Source of the DNA: Desulfuromonadales bacterium
GTDB taxonomy: Bacteria; Desulfobacterota; Desulfuromonadia; Desulfuromonadales; BM103
Length of the DNA: 32,954 nucleotides
Assembly: GCA_023701265.1 (NCBI GenBank)
Contig: JAMPXI010000016.1
Coordinates: forward strand, 1-32,954
Direction of reading: 5' to 3'
Part shown: piece after piece, positions 25,658 through 32,954 of the stretch
Layout of the letters: each line of letters begins with the position of its first letter
Position numbering within the stretch: the first letter of the stretch is position 1
Notes under the pieces: model-generated
The model's database searches: none
Seen by the model: only the letters and a program-made list of their open reading frames with translations
What the model was told of the DNA's origin: nothing
Program-made: the position numbers and the translations under genes

Positions 25658-26512
25658 ATGCACGATCGACTCTTCTTTTTCAGGCTGGCGATCATGGCCG
25701 GGGTCGCCCTGGTGCTGGCGGCCTGCCAGGCGGCGACTCCACAGGGTGCAGCGCAGCTGGAATGCGCCCAGTGGGTCGGCAGCTACATCGACGGCCAGGG
25801 GCGCACCGGGCTTCAGGGACAGATCGTGCTCAAGGAAGCCGGTGCGCCGCTCGCCGGGGCATTCGTCAACGTGTATCCGGACACCATTTCCAACCTGCTC
25901 GGTCCTTCGCAGTTCATTTCGAGCCCGACCGACGAGCAGGGGCGCTACCGGATCGAGGTGCCCCCCGGTGTCTACTATGTAGTGGCGCGCAAGCGGCTCA
26001 GCGGACAGGCGACGGGGCCGCTCGAGCCCGGCGACTTCTACTCCGAGCACCAGCGCATCATGGTCCGGGTCGAAGCCGGTAAGGTCGCTTTGGTTGATCT
26101 GCCGGTAGCGGTGATGAAGGCGCCGATGTTCTTCAAGAGCCGGGTGGTCGATCGTGCGACCTCGACCGGGATTCGCGGGGTGCTGGTCGATGCGGCCGGC
26201 AAACCGGTCATGGGTGGCTTTGCCATGGCTTATGCCGATCCCGAGATGAAGCGCCTCCCCGATTTTGCCTCGACCCTCTCTGACGAACAGGGGAATTTCA
26301 CCATCTATCTGCCCGAAGGCGGCACCTATTTCCTGGCCGCCCGCATTCATGCCTGGGACATGCCTACGCCGGGCGAGCCCTACGGCAAATACGGCGGGGC
26401 GACGGCCACGCCGGTCACCGTGGCGACCGGTGGGTTTGTCGAAGACATCAGCATCGGGATGGCGCCATTCACCGGAGCGTATCAGCCAGGGAAAAGCAAA
26501 AGACCCTTCTAG
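25658..26512 (+). CDS. lipoprotein with carboxypeptidase-regulatory-like (CarboxypepD_reg) repeats
   Basis: The 284-residue protein starts with a lipoprotein signal peptide (charged start, hydrophobic helix, lipobox LAAC at about residues 20-23), so it should be lipid-anchored in the envelope. The mature part has two beta-sandwich repeats of the carboxypeptidase-regulatory type: GAPLAGAFVNVYPD...DEQGRYRIEVPPGVYYVVARK and TGIRGVLVDAAGKPVMGG...DEQGNFTIYLPEGGTYFLAAR. No enzyme motif is seen. AGGAGG lies 5 bases before the ATG at 25658; the ORF-track start at 25316 is within glpD antisense. It is a single-gene unit. Function is unknown; such repeats usually act in protein or glycan binding. Confidence 0.85.
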   Translation: MHDRLFFFRLAIMAGVALVLAACQAATPQGAAQLECAQWVGSYIDGQGRTGLQGQIVLKEAGAPLAGAFVNVYPDTISNLLGPSQFISSPTDEQGRYRIEVPPGVYYVVARKRLSGQATGPLEPGDFYSEHQRIMVRVEAGKVALVDLPVAVMKAPMFFKSRVVDRATSTGIRGVLVDAAGKPVMGGFAMAYADPEMKRLPDFASTLSDEQGNFTIYLPEGGTYFLAARIHAWDMPTPGEPYGKYGGATATPVTVATGGFVEDISIGMAPFTGAYQPGKSKRPF

Positions 26513-26524
26513 CCACCGGGGGCT

Positions 26525-26635
26525 GATGAAAAGCACCCATCTGCGGCGTTGCCCTTGCTCTCGTCGCTGCGACGTCCCTTCCGGTACGCCTCACTCCTCG
26601 GGCTGTGGGCGCCTTGCACCTGGGCACTTTTGATC
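26525..26635. repeat. MITE-like intergenic inverted repeat
   Basis: A 111-base element has imperfect terminal inverted repeats of about 29 bases: GATGAAAAGCACCCATCTGC at the left, and the complement of GATCAAAAGTGCCCAGGTGC at the right. The middle reads GCTGCGACGTCCC...GTACGCCTCACTCCTCGG. From memory, related intergenic repeats occur in many proteobacteria. No coding capacity. Only one copy is in the window. Confidence 0.65.
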
Positions 26636-26675
26636 CGCCCTGTGGCCGGCTGCCAAGAGAATTCAAGTGAATTGC

Positions 26676-26705
26676 CGGAGTGGCGGGAACTATCTCGCCA
26701 CTCCG
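26676..26705. terminator. hairpin between the convergent lipoprotein and TPR genes
   Basis: A perfect 10-bp stem CGGAGTGGCG/CGCCACTCCG with a 10-base loop lies just beyond the TPR gene stop. It lacks a T-run on either strand, so it is a plausible but not classical terminator. Confidence 0.5.
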
Positions 26706-26715
26706 TAGTTTGGAG

Positions 26716-27156
26716 CTAACGGCTGCCGACGCGGGTGAGTAACCTGCCAAGCGATTTATTGAGGATGTGGTCGCGGGGCAGCGAGGTGAACACCGGCGGT
26801 TTGCGTACGCCGAGGCGGCGCAGCTCGTCGATGATCGGTTGGTAGCGCTGCTGCTTGAGGCCACGGCGGAAGGCCGCGAGGGCGGAGCTTTTCTGCTTCA
26901 TCAACAAGTGGATGCGGCCCAGCTGATAATAATGGCGGGCTTCGGCCGGTTCGGCCCCCAGTGCTTCCCGGCAGAGGGCCAGAGCCTTCTGGTAGTGCTG
27001 TCGCTCCTTGGCCAGGCAGTAGGCAAGAGCCGACTGTACGGCCGGCACCTGGCGCAGGCGGTCCGCAGTTTCAAAGTGCACCAGGGCGACCAGCGTCTCA
27101 CCGTTGGCGAGTGCCTTCTCCCCCTTGGCGATCAGGCTGTGCAGATCTTCATTCAT
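26716..27156 (-). CDS. small TPR-repeat protein
   Basis: The 146-residue protein is mostly helical with about two to three tetratricopeptide repeats, for example AEARHYYQLGRIHLLMKQKS followed by ALAAFRRGLKQQRYQP, and an earlier copy around VQSALAYCLAKERQHYQKAL. TPR proteins are protein-protein adaptors. There is no signal peptide or membrane helix with the chosen start (ATG at 27156, MNEDLHSLIAKGEK); the ORF-track start at 27210 adds an unlikely stretch. The tail (PPVFTSLPRDHILNKSLGRL) resembles the ends of similar small TPR proteins, but I cannot name the family. Confidence 0.8.
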   Translation of the reverse strand: MNEDLHSLIAKGEKALANGETLVALVHFETADRLRQVPAVQSALAYCLAKERQHYQKALALCREALGAEPAEARHYYQLGRIHLLMKQKSSALAAFRRGLKQQRYQPIIDELRRLGVRKPPVFTSLPRDHILNKSLGRLLTRVGSR

Positions 27157-27247
27157 GGTTTGAATAGAGTAATCCTTCTTCAAGAATATCCGCAAGCCAC
27201 ATCTTCGCAAGTTATGACAGGCTCTGTTGCGGTCGTTGGGTTTCCTG

Positions 27248-27276
27248 TTGCCAGTCGACTAAGTAAATGCTAACTT
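27248..27276 (+). promoter_or_regulatory. candidate promoter of the binding-protein gene
   Basis: TTGCCA and TAACTT are 17 bases apart, with TGC forming an extended -10, about 65 bases upstream of the ATG. The match is moderate. Confidence 0.35.
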
Positions 27277-27341
27277 TATCCATTGGTTATCACTTTCCCT
27301 CCGGGTTCGCCGCCCCGGCCTTCACCATCAGGAGAAACGCC

Positions 27342-28148
27342 ATGTTCGAACGCTATCGGTTGCTGCTAGTGATTGTCATGAGTTTTCTGCTGATTCCTGC
27401 CGTGGCTTCCGCCGAGGAGTTGCTCCGCTACGCCGGGGCCACCACGCTGCAGCGTTCCTTCATGCCGGAAGCCGCCCGTACCTTCCAGTCCGATACCGGG
27501 GTGCGCATCCAGATCGAGGGCGGGAATACCAACCCCGGCATCCGCGCCTTGCTGGCCGGCGAAATCGACATGGCCGGCGCCGGCCGGCATCTTACCGCGG
27601 ACGAGAAGAAGCAGGGGCTGGTCGAGCATTTTGTCGGCTGGGATGTTCTGGCGATCGTGGTGCAGCGGATCAACCCGGTGGAAAAGCTCAGCCTGGAGCA
27701 GTTGCGCGCCATCTTTTCCGGCGAGATCCGCAACTGGAAGGACGTCGGCGGCAAGGATGAGCCGATTGTCGTCGTCACCAGCCCAAAAGGGTCGGGAATG
27801 CGTACTTCCGTGCAGGATCTGATCCTCAAGGAGAAAGCATTCACTGCCAACGAGGTGGTGTCCGGCGTGGTTGGCCAGGCCGACCAGCAGGTGGCGATGT
27901 TTCCGGCAGCCGTTACCGCGGTCAGCCTGAGCATGGTTGATAATGCCCGGGTCAAGACGCTCTCCGTTGACGGCGTCGCACCGACCGCGGTCAATGTGGC
28001 GGCCGGTCGCTATCCGCTGGCCAAGCCGCTGGCGCTGGTGACGCGCGGCCAGCCCAAGGGGCAGTTGCAGCGGTTCGTTGATTTCGCCACCAGCGCGCGC
28101 GGTCAGGCCATAATGGCCAAACAGTTCGTCCCCTTGACACAACCCTGA
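27342..28148 (+). CDS. PstS-like periplasmic substrate-binding protein
   Basis: The 268-residue protein has a Sec signal peptide (about 1-26, cleavage after AVASA) and a PBP-like domain of the phosphate-binding PstS/SphX type: LRYAGATTLQRSFMPEAARTF, IQIEGGNTNPGIRALLAGEIDMAGAGR, LEQLRAIFSGEIRNWKDVGG and TSPKGSGMRTSVQD. Phosphate or a similar oxyanion is the likely ligand, but this cannot be fixed from the sequence. AGGAGA lies 7 bases before the ATG at 27342. No pstCAB transport genes are adjacent. A chemoreceptor gene follows after 87 bases, which suggests ligand delivery to a sensor rather than uptake. Confidence 0.85.
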   Translation: MFERYRLLLVIVMSFLLIPAVASAEELLRYAGATTLQRSFMPEAARTFQSDTGVRIQIEGGNTNPGIRALLAGEIDMAGAGRHLTADEKKQGLVEHFVGWDVLAIVVQRINPVEKLSLEQLRAIFSGEIRNWKDVGGKDEPIVVVTSPKGSGMRTSVQDLILKEKAFTANEVVSGVVGQADQQVAMFPAAVTAVSLSMVDNARVKTLSVDGVAPTAVNVAAGRYPLAKPLALVTRGQPKGQLQRFVDFATSARGQAIMAKQFVPLTQP

Positions 28149-28235
28149 TCCATCCCCGTTTGTGCTAGCATAAACCTGCCGGGGGTTTGTTCGTGTTTGC
28201 CCCCGCCGAGAAACCAGAGGGTTGAGACGCAAGCG

Positions 28236-29915
28236 ATGAAGATTCGGACTAAAATCCTTCTGGCGATGATTGTGGCTTCGGTCGCGCCGATGACCTTGAC
28301 CCTGGCAATCGTCGGCAACCTGGCAGCTTATGATCAGGACCATTGGCAGGTTCTTCTGCTGACCGCTTTCGGGGTGATCGTCCTGGCGGTGCTGATCGCT
28401 TTTGCACTCGCCAAGGCCATCGTCCGGCCGCTACGCGAGATTGTCGATAACCTGGGGGAAATTGCCGATGGCGGCGGTGACCTCAGCCGCGAACTGCCGG
28501 TGCGCAGCAGCGACGAGATCGGCGAACTTTCCGAAAGTTTCAACCGGTTTCTGGTCCGTCAGCGCGAGATGATCGGGCGGTTGAATGCCGTCACCGGCGA
28601 GTTGGGAAAGGCCAACGAGCGCATCCGCAATTCTTCCCACGAAGTCATGGAGGGGGCGGTGCGTCAGTCGCAGGCTCTTGAAAATACGTCACGGGCGATC
28701 GAGGGGATCGACGAGGCGGCTGGCGGCATCGCCGAGAGCACGGGCTTTCTGGTCGGTTCCGTCGAGGAAAGTTCCTCGGCGACCCTCGAACTGGGGGCGA
28801 CCATCGAGGAAATTGCCGGGCAGATGGAGAAACTTTTTTCGACGGTCGAGGAAATCTCCAGTTCAATCAGCCAGATGTCGGTCGCCAGTCAGGAAGTCTC
28901 CGAGAACGTCGGCATCCTCTCATCCTCCACCGAGGTGACCGTCTCCTCAATGCTGGAGATGGATGCCTCGATCAAGGAAATCGAGGACAATGCCGCGCTC
29001 ACCAGCCAACTGTCCAGTGCTGCCGCCGAGGATGCCCAACTGGGTAAGCAGGCGGTCGACGAAACCATCCGGGGGATCGAGATCATCCGCGAGACGGTTG
29101 ACCGCGCCGGCGAGGCGATCATGGAACTCGGCCGCCAGTCGGGCGCCATCGGCAAGATTCTCACGGTGATCGACGAGGTGGCCGACCAGACCAGTCTGCT
29201 CTCCCTGAATGCGGCCATCATCGCTGCCCAGGCCGGCGAGCATGGCCGCGGGTTTGCCGTGGTGGCCGACGAGATCCGCGAACTGGCCGAACGCACCGCG
29301 GTATCCACCCGTGAGATTGCCACGATCATCGGTTCTCTCCAGGAGGGAACGCAGGAGGCGGTTCTTGCCATGAAGGAAGGGAGCGAGCGGGTGCACCAGG
29401 AGGTCAGCCGCTCCCGAGGGGCCGGAACCGCCCTGGAAAAGATCCGGACCAGCACCCTGAAGGCGATGGAACAGGTCAACGGCATTGTTCGGGCCACCCA
29501 GGAGCAGTCCCGCGGCAGCCGCCAGGTGACCGCTTCGATGAACCAGGTAGCCGCCATGCTCGAACAGATCGCAGCCGCCATCACCGAACAGTCCCAGGGG
29601 GCGCGGCAGTTGGCCGAAGGGGCCGAGATCATGCGCGATATCGCCGCCCACGGCAAGCAGAGTACCGGTGAACAGGCCAAGGGGAGTCGTCAGATCAATC
29701 AGAATATGGAGCAGATCCGGCAGATGATCGGCCGGATCGATGCCTCGACCAAGGAACTGACCCAGCGCAGCCGTCAGGTGGTCGAAGGGGCGGGGAGCGT
29801 GCACAAGGTTGCCGAGAGCAATGCCAGCCGGACCGCCGAACTCGATCAGGTGGTGGAGACCCTCAGCCGTCTGACCCGCTCGCTGGAGGAGGAGGTCGGG
29901 GCCTTCAAGGTATGA
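28236..29915 (+). CDS. methyl-accepting chemotaxis protein with minimal periplasmic segment
   Basis: This 559-residue chemoreceptor has two membrane helices (about 7-27 and 39-60) separated by only about 11 residues ([11 protein letters not shown]), so it lacks a normal periplasmic ligand domain. A HAMP domain follows (about 61-113), then a long helical signalling domain. The kinase-contact hairpin is clear: [20 protein letters not shown], then [20 protein letters not shown]. No C-terminal CheR-tethering pentapeptide is seen. I start at the ATG at 28236 (MKIRTKILL). Its stop overlaps the next gene's ATG (ATGA). It likely signals through a CheA/CheW system encoded elsewhere. Confidence 0.94.
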   Translation: MKIRTKILLAMIVASVAPMTLTLAIVGNLAAYDQDHWQVLLLTAFGVIVLAVLIAFALAKAIVRPLREIVDNLGEIADGGGDLSRELPVRSSDEIGELSESFNRFLVRQREMIGRLNAVTGELGKANERIRNSSHEVMEGAVRQSQALENTSRAIEGIDEAAGGIAESTGFLVGSVEESSSATLELGATIEEIAGQMEKLFSTVEEISSSISQMSVASQEVSENVGILSSSTEVTVSSMLEMDASIKEIEDNAALTSQLSSAAAEDAQLGKQAVDETIRGIEIIRETVDRAGEAIMELGRQSGAIGKILTVIDEVADQTSLLSLNAAIIAAQAGEHGRGFAVVADEIRELAERTAVSTREIATIIGSLQEGTQEAVLAMKEGSERVHQEVSRSRGAGTALEKIRTSTLKAMEQVNGIVRATQEQSRGSRQVTASMNQVAAMLEQIAAAITEQSQGARQLAEGAEIMRDIAAHGKQSTGEQAKGSRQINQNMEQIRQMIGRIDASTKELTQRSRQVVEGAGSVHKVAESNASRTAELDQVVETLSRLTRSLEEEVGAFKV

Positions 29916-30694
29916 CTGCCGGCTCCCTGACCCTGACCATTCTCGGGTCGGGTACCAGCACCGGCGTCCCCGTGCTTGGCTGCCGTTGCACGGTGTGCCG
30001 CTCGACAGTACCCGAAAACCGGCGAACCCGTTGCAGCGCTTTATTGAGGTGGGGCGGGCATGGGGTGTTGATCGATACCGCCACCGATTTTCGCCAGCAG
30101 GCGCTGCGTGAAGGGTTGGAGCGGGTCGATGCGGTGTTGTTCAGCCATACCCATGCCGACCACGTACACGGCATCGATGACCTGCGGACCTTCACCCTGA
30201 AGGGTGAAACGATCCCGGTCTATGGCTCGGCGGAGTCGATGGCGACCATTCAGCGGGTGTTCGCCTACATCTTCAGCGACGAGATGGAACCCGGGTTTCG
30301 GCCCCGGCTGACACTTAGTGCTGTGGATGCGCCATTCACGCTGTTCGACCGGACGGTTGTCCCCGTACCGCTCCGGCATGGCCAGGTCGCATCGTTTGGC
30401 TACCGGGTCGGCGGGCTCGCCTACCTGACCGACTGCAGTGTCGTTCCGGAGGCGTCATTGCCGCTCCTGGACGGGGTGGAGTTGCTGGTTATCGACGCGC
30501 TGCGCTTCACGCCGCACACCACGCACTTCAACGTGGCCGAGGCAGTCGCCGCTGCCCGCCGCATCGGTGCCCGCCGTACCTTGCTCACCCATCTCAGTCA
30601 CGAGGTGGATCATCATCGGCATGCGGCTGGCCTTCCCGAAGGCGTGGAATTCGCCTACGACGGGCAGACAATAACGTTGCCGCTCCCGGACTGA
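29912..30694 (+). CDS. PhnP-like metallo-beta-lactamase-fold hydrolase
   Basis: The 260-residue protein has the metal motif [15 protein letters not shown] (H-x-H-x-D-H), further histidines at PLRHGQ and [10 protein letters not shown], and an N-terminal structural-zinc loop GCRCTVCRS that is typical of PhnP and related phosphodiesterases. PhnP hydrolyses 5-phosphoribosyl 1,2-cyclic phosphate in phosphonate use; many homologs outside phn operons act on other cyclic phosphates or are uncharacterised, and no phn genes are nearby. It overlaps the chemoreceptor gene by 4 bases and is therefore probably coupled to it. Confidence 0.88.
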   Translation: MTAGSLTLTILGSGTSTGVPVLGCRCTVCRSTVPENRRTRCSALLRWGGHGVLIDTATDFRQQALREGLERVDAVLFSHTHADHVHGIDDLRTFTLKGETIPVYGSAESMATIQRVFAYIFSDEMEPGFRPRLTLSAVDAPFTLFDRTVVPVPLRHGQVASFGYRVGGLAYLTDCSVVPEASLPLLDGVELLVIDALRFTPHTTHFNVAEAVAAARRIGARRTLLTHLSHEVDHHRHAAGLPEGVEFAYDGQTITLPLPD

Positions 30695-30721
30695 CCGGGG
30701 CGGTCCAGGTGATCAGAGAAC

Positions 30722-32548
30722 ATGCACCAGGAAATCCGGCTGCACGGCCATCTTGACGATACCATCGAATACTTTGCCGTGATGGCGGCGCGCGACGCCT
30801 ATACCCGCTACTTCTTCGAAGCGGCCGGTGAAAACCTGCGCTTCTTCTCCCCCGGCAACGAGTTCGTTCTCGGGCGCGAGCAGATCGTTCATCGTGGCAA
30901 CGGTGGTTCGTTCTGCGAGTACATGTTCGGCGTCGACCAGCCGATTGCCGATCTGGCCAAAACCGAGGTTCGCAACCGGCTGGTGCTCTACGGCGCCATC
31001 TACAAAGATGAAAACCAACTTGAATTTACCGGGCAGACCGAGGGGTACAGCAGCTACGAAAAGCTCTTTTTCGAAGGCAATGCCCTCTATAACTGCTTCT
31101 TCTTTCTGACCGGCTCGGTTGCCGGAACCCTGCGCGAGCAGCAGGAGAACATCGCCCGCCTGCTCGGCAAGACGCTCAAACGCTCTGAAAATGTCGGTCT
31201 CGGCGACGATGCCGAGCTGCTCGACGAGATCTACAGCCTGCTCGGCCATCGAAGCTCCCTCTATCTGGTCAAGCTGATCCACAAAAAACACAAGGCGTAC
31301 CATGACGCCTTCAAGGAACTCTATTTTTCCTACAAGTCGATTCCCGACGAAGAGTTCCAGTCCCTGCAGGGGCGCGCCGAAAAATGGGGGATCGACCGCT
31401 ACCAGCAGGAACGGATCCGCATCGATGTGATGTACAAGCATCCCGACAACCAGCGGATCGTCGATGAATACAAGAACATTCTGATCGACTGCAATCGCAA
31501 GGGGAGCATCAATCAGCCGGAGAATGCCCGGCTGACCCGGCTGAAGACCCTGTCGGTGCGCAACAAGATCCCTTCGGCCCTGTTCTACACGATCGACGAG
31601 ATGCTCAAGCACGACAAGCTGGTCGACCTTGACGAGCAGGACTACCTGGCCGAAACCCGCCAGGTGCTGGAGGGAATCTTCCTCACCGAGGCGCAAATCG
31701 ATGCCAGCATCACTGCCGAAGACATGAAGCTGCTGCTCCATGCCAAGCGCCAGGCCACGGAGAACCGCGACCACACCTTCGAGCACATCCTGCTCGAGAC
31801 CGGCAAGGCCTGCGACGAGAAAATTCACGAAGGGGGCGACCTCGCGCCGCTCGAGCACTTCTCCTATATCATTACCTACTTCGACCGCTACGATAACACC
31901 TACGCCAACATCAACGAGCTGGCGTTCATGGAAAACATCAAGTACAGCGAGGAGAAGATCCGCAGCCTGCTCGGCAACAAGAAGGAGTTTGACATCATCG
32001 ACCCGGGTCTCTGGAAGGGGCTGTTCTTCCAGCAGGTCTACGAGAATAAGTACCTTGGCCAGTTTGGCCGCAAGAAAATCCAGTGCCTCGCCAAGGGGCT
32101 GAGGGCCATCGAGGAGAGCCGCCTGGCGGTCCCCGACCTGCTCGGCCAGCTGCGGGGTATCGAGGAGGAGGAGCACCTCTACAACATTCTGCTCTCCCAT
32201 GTGAAAGATCGCATCCGCAACTTCTACTCGCGTTACAATACCCGTGTTGAACAGGATGCCCTGCTCCTCGAAATTGCCGAGGAACTGCGCAACAAGGGGC
32301 TGGTGGCCGAGGAGATCCCGCCGGCGTTGTTCCGCGACGTGGTGGTCAATATCAAAAAAGAGGCGATCTACCTGCACAACCTCCTGCCGAAGATCGTTGC
32401 CGAGCGCGACGTGGCCCTGCGCGAGGATTTCCTCGACAACAGCGGACTCGATCGCTTCTACGTCGAGGAACTCGAACGTGAATACTTCGAGCTCAACAAC
32501 CTCGACATGGAGGACCTTTACCTGATCCGCAAAGGATACGCCGCCTGA
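30722..32548 (+). CDS. uncharacterised 608-residue protein
   Basis: I do not recognise a characterised family with certainty, although similar large soluble proteins occur in Geobacter-type genomes. It has no signal peptide and no membrane helix. The first 150 residues look mixed alpha/beta (RYFFEAAGENLRFFSPGNEF, EYMFGVDQPIADLAK), and the rest is strongly helical and charged (EEIYSLLGH, HKKHKAYHDAFKELYFSYKS, LEREYFELNNLDMEDLYLIR). Only a handful of cysteines are present and none form a metal motif. The gene begins 27 bases after the PhnP-like gene and 30 bases before fusA, so it may be cotranscribed with either. Confidence 0.8.
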   Translation: MHQEIRLHGHLDDTIEYFAVMAARDAYTRYFFEAAGENLRFFSPGNEFVLGREQIVHRGNGGSFCEYMFGVDQPIADLAKTEVRNRLVLYGAIYKDENQLEFTGQTEGYSSYEKLFFEGNALYNCFFFLTGSVAGTLREQQENIARLLGKTLKRSENVGLGDDAELLDEIYSLLGHRSSLYLVKLIHKKHKAYHDAFKELYFSYKSIPDEEFQSLQGRAEKWGIDRYQQERIRIDVMYKHPDNQRIVDEYKNILIDCNRKGSINQPENARLTRLKTLSVRNKIPSALFYTIDEMLKHDKLVDLDEQDYLAETRQVLEGIFLTEAQIDASITAEDMKLLLHAKRQATENRDHTFEHILLETGKACDEKIHEGGDLAPLEHFSYIITYFDRYDNTYANINELAFMENIKYSEEKIRSLLGNKKEFDIIDPGLWKGLFFQQVYENKYLGQFGRKKIQCLAKGLRAIEESRLAVPDLLGQLRGIEEEEHLYNILLSHVKDRIRNFYSRYNTRVEQDALLLEIAEELRNKGLVAEEIPPALFRDVVVNIKKEAIYLHNLLPKIVAERDVALREDFLDNSGLDRFYVEELEREYFELNNLDMEDLYLIRKGYAA

Positions 32549-32578
32549 AAAGCAGCGTAGACCCGACCCTCGCCTCTT

Positions 32579-32954
32579 ATGCTTCCGTCCTCTGTCGCTC
32601 AGATCCGCAACCTCGGCATCATCTCCCATATCGATGCCGGCAAGACCACTGTCTCCGAGCGGTTTCTCTTTTACACCGGGGAAATCCACAGGCTCGGCGA
32701 GGTCCACGATGGCGAAGCCACCATGGACTGGATGGATCAGGAGCGGGAACGCGGCATCACCATCACCGCCACCGCCACCACTTGCCGCTGGCACGACGTC
32801 TCCATCAACCTGATCGATACCCCGGGGCACATCGACTTTACCATTGAGGTGGAACGCTCCCTGCGGGCGCTGGACGGCGCGCTGGCCATCTTCAGCGCGG
32901 TCGAGGGGGTGCAGCCGCAGAGCGAGTCGGTCTGGCGCCAGGCCGATCGCTATA
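32579..32954 (+). CDS. fusA: elongation factor G, C-terminus beyond the right edge
   Basis: The open frame from the ATG at 32579 encodes about 125 residues of an EF-G N-terminus: the G1 loop [19 protein letters not shown], then the switch region [19 protein letters not shown], the G3 motif DTPGHIDF and [21 protein letters not shown] moves tRNAs and mRNA through the ribosome using GTP. It is absent from the ORF track because no stop lies in the window. It is not next to rpsL, rpsG or tuf, so it may be a second copy rather than the str-operon gene. No strong ribosome binding site is visible. Confidence 0.93.
   Translation, partial: MLPSSVAQIRNLGIISHIDAGKTTVSERFLFYTGEIHRLGEVHDGEATMDWMDQERERGITITATATTCRWHDVSINLIDTPGHIDFTIEVERSLRALDGALAIFSAVEGVQPQSESVWRQADRY

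Noticed and set aside
30713-32830. 705-residue minus-strand ORF opposite the 608-residue protein and fusA
   Set aside because: It is an antisense shadow in GC-rich DNA. Its translation is repetitive and low-complexity, and it runs through the fusA start, while the plus frames have clear protein character.

Overview
The window is GC-rich, densely coded bacterial DNA. It most resembles a Desulfuromonadia (Geobacter/Desulfuromonas-like) chromosome. That placement is inferred from gene content: a fused NuoBCD, an Ehr-type hydrogenase-related complex, a serA-hisZ-purA operon, a MucR regulator and a methyl-accepting chemotaxis protein. No search was run.

Layout. (1) 1-6735, minus strand: the front of a complex I operon, nuoA-nuoBCD-nuoE-nuoF-[ykgJ-like]-nuoG. 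nuoG runs off the left edge. A twin-hairpin repeat lies between nuoE and nuoF. (2) 6832-7305, minus: rnhA. (3) 7306-7676: a non-coding gap of about 370 bases. (4) 7677-14969, plus: six genes for a membrane complex built like group 4 (hydrogenase-4/formate hydrogenlyase type) hydrogenases. Its large subunit lacks the [NiFe] cysteine motifs, so it is best described as an Ehr (energy-converting hydrogenase related) complex of unknown reaction. (5) 14975-18029: a terminator, an RDD membrane protein, a small membrane protein, a MucR regulator, a TumE/TumA-type toxin-antitoxin pair, tRNA-Glu, tRNA-Lys and duplicated tRNA-Glu fragments. This is the most rearranged part. (6) 18038-22231, minus: serA-hisZ-purA behind a good sigma-70 promoter. 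The SerA has threonine where the catalytic arginine is expected. (7) 22358-25509, minus: glpD-pepA, overlapping by 4 bases. (8) 25658-26512, plus: a lipoprotein; then a MITE-like inverted repeat and a minus-strand TPR protein. (9) 27342-30694, plus: a PstS-like binding protein, a chemoreceptor with almost no periplasmic domain, and a PhnP-like metallo-hydrolase. (10) 30722-32548, plus: a large protein I do not recognise. (11) 32579 to the right edge: the start of an elongation factor G.

Functionally, two complex I-related machines are encoded head to head around rnhA: a quinone-reducing NADH dehydrogenase and a ferredoxin-domain-bearing Ehr complex. Both are expected in the cytoplasmic membrane and to couple electron transfer to ion movement. 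The rest is mostly housekeeping (serine, histidine and purine synthesis, tRNAs, peptide and glycerol-3-phosphate turnover), with a small tRNA-associated toxin-antitoxin insertion and a sensory cluster. The best candidates for something under-described are the Ehr complex, the substituted SerA active site, the tRNA-Glu fragment duplications around tumEA, and the binding protein-chemoreceptor-hydrolase cluster.
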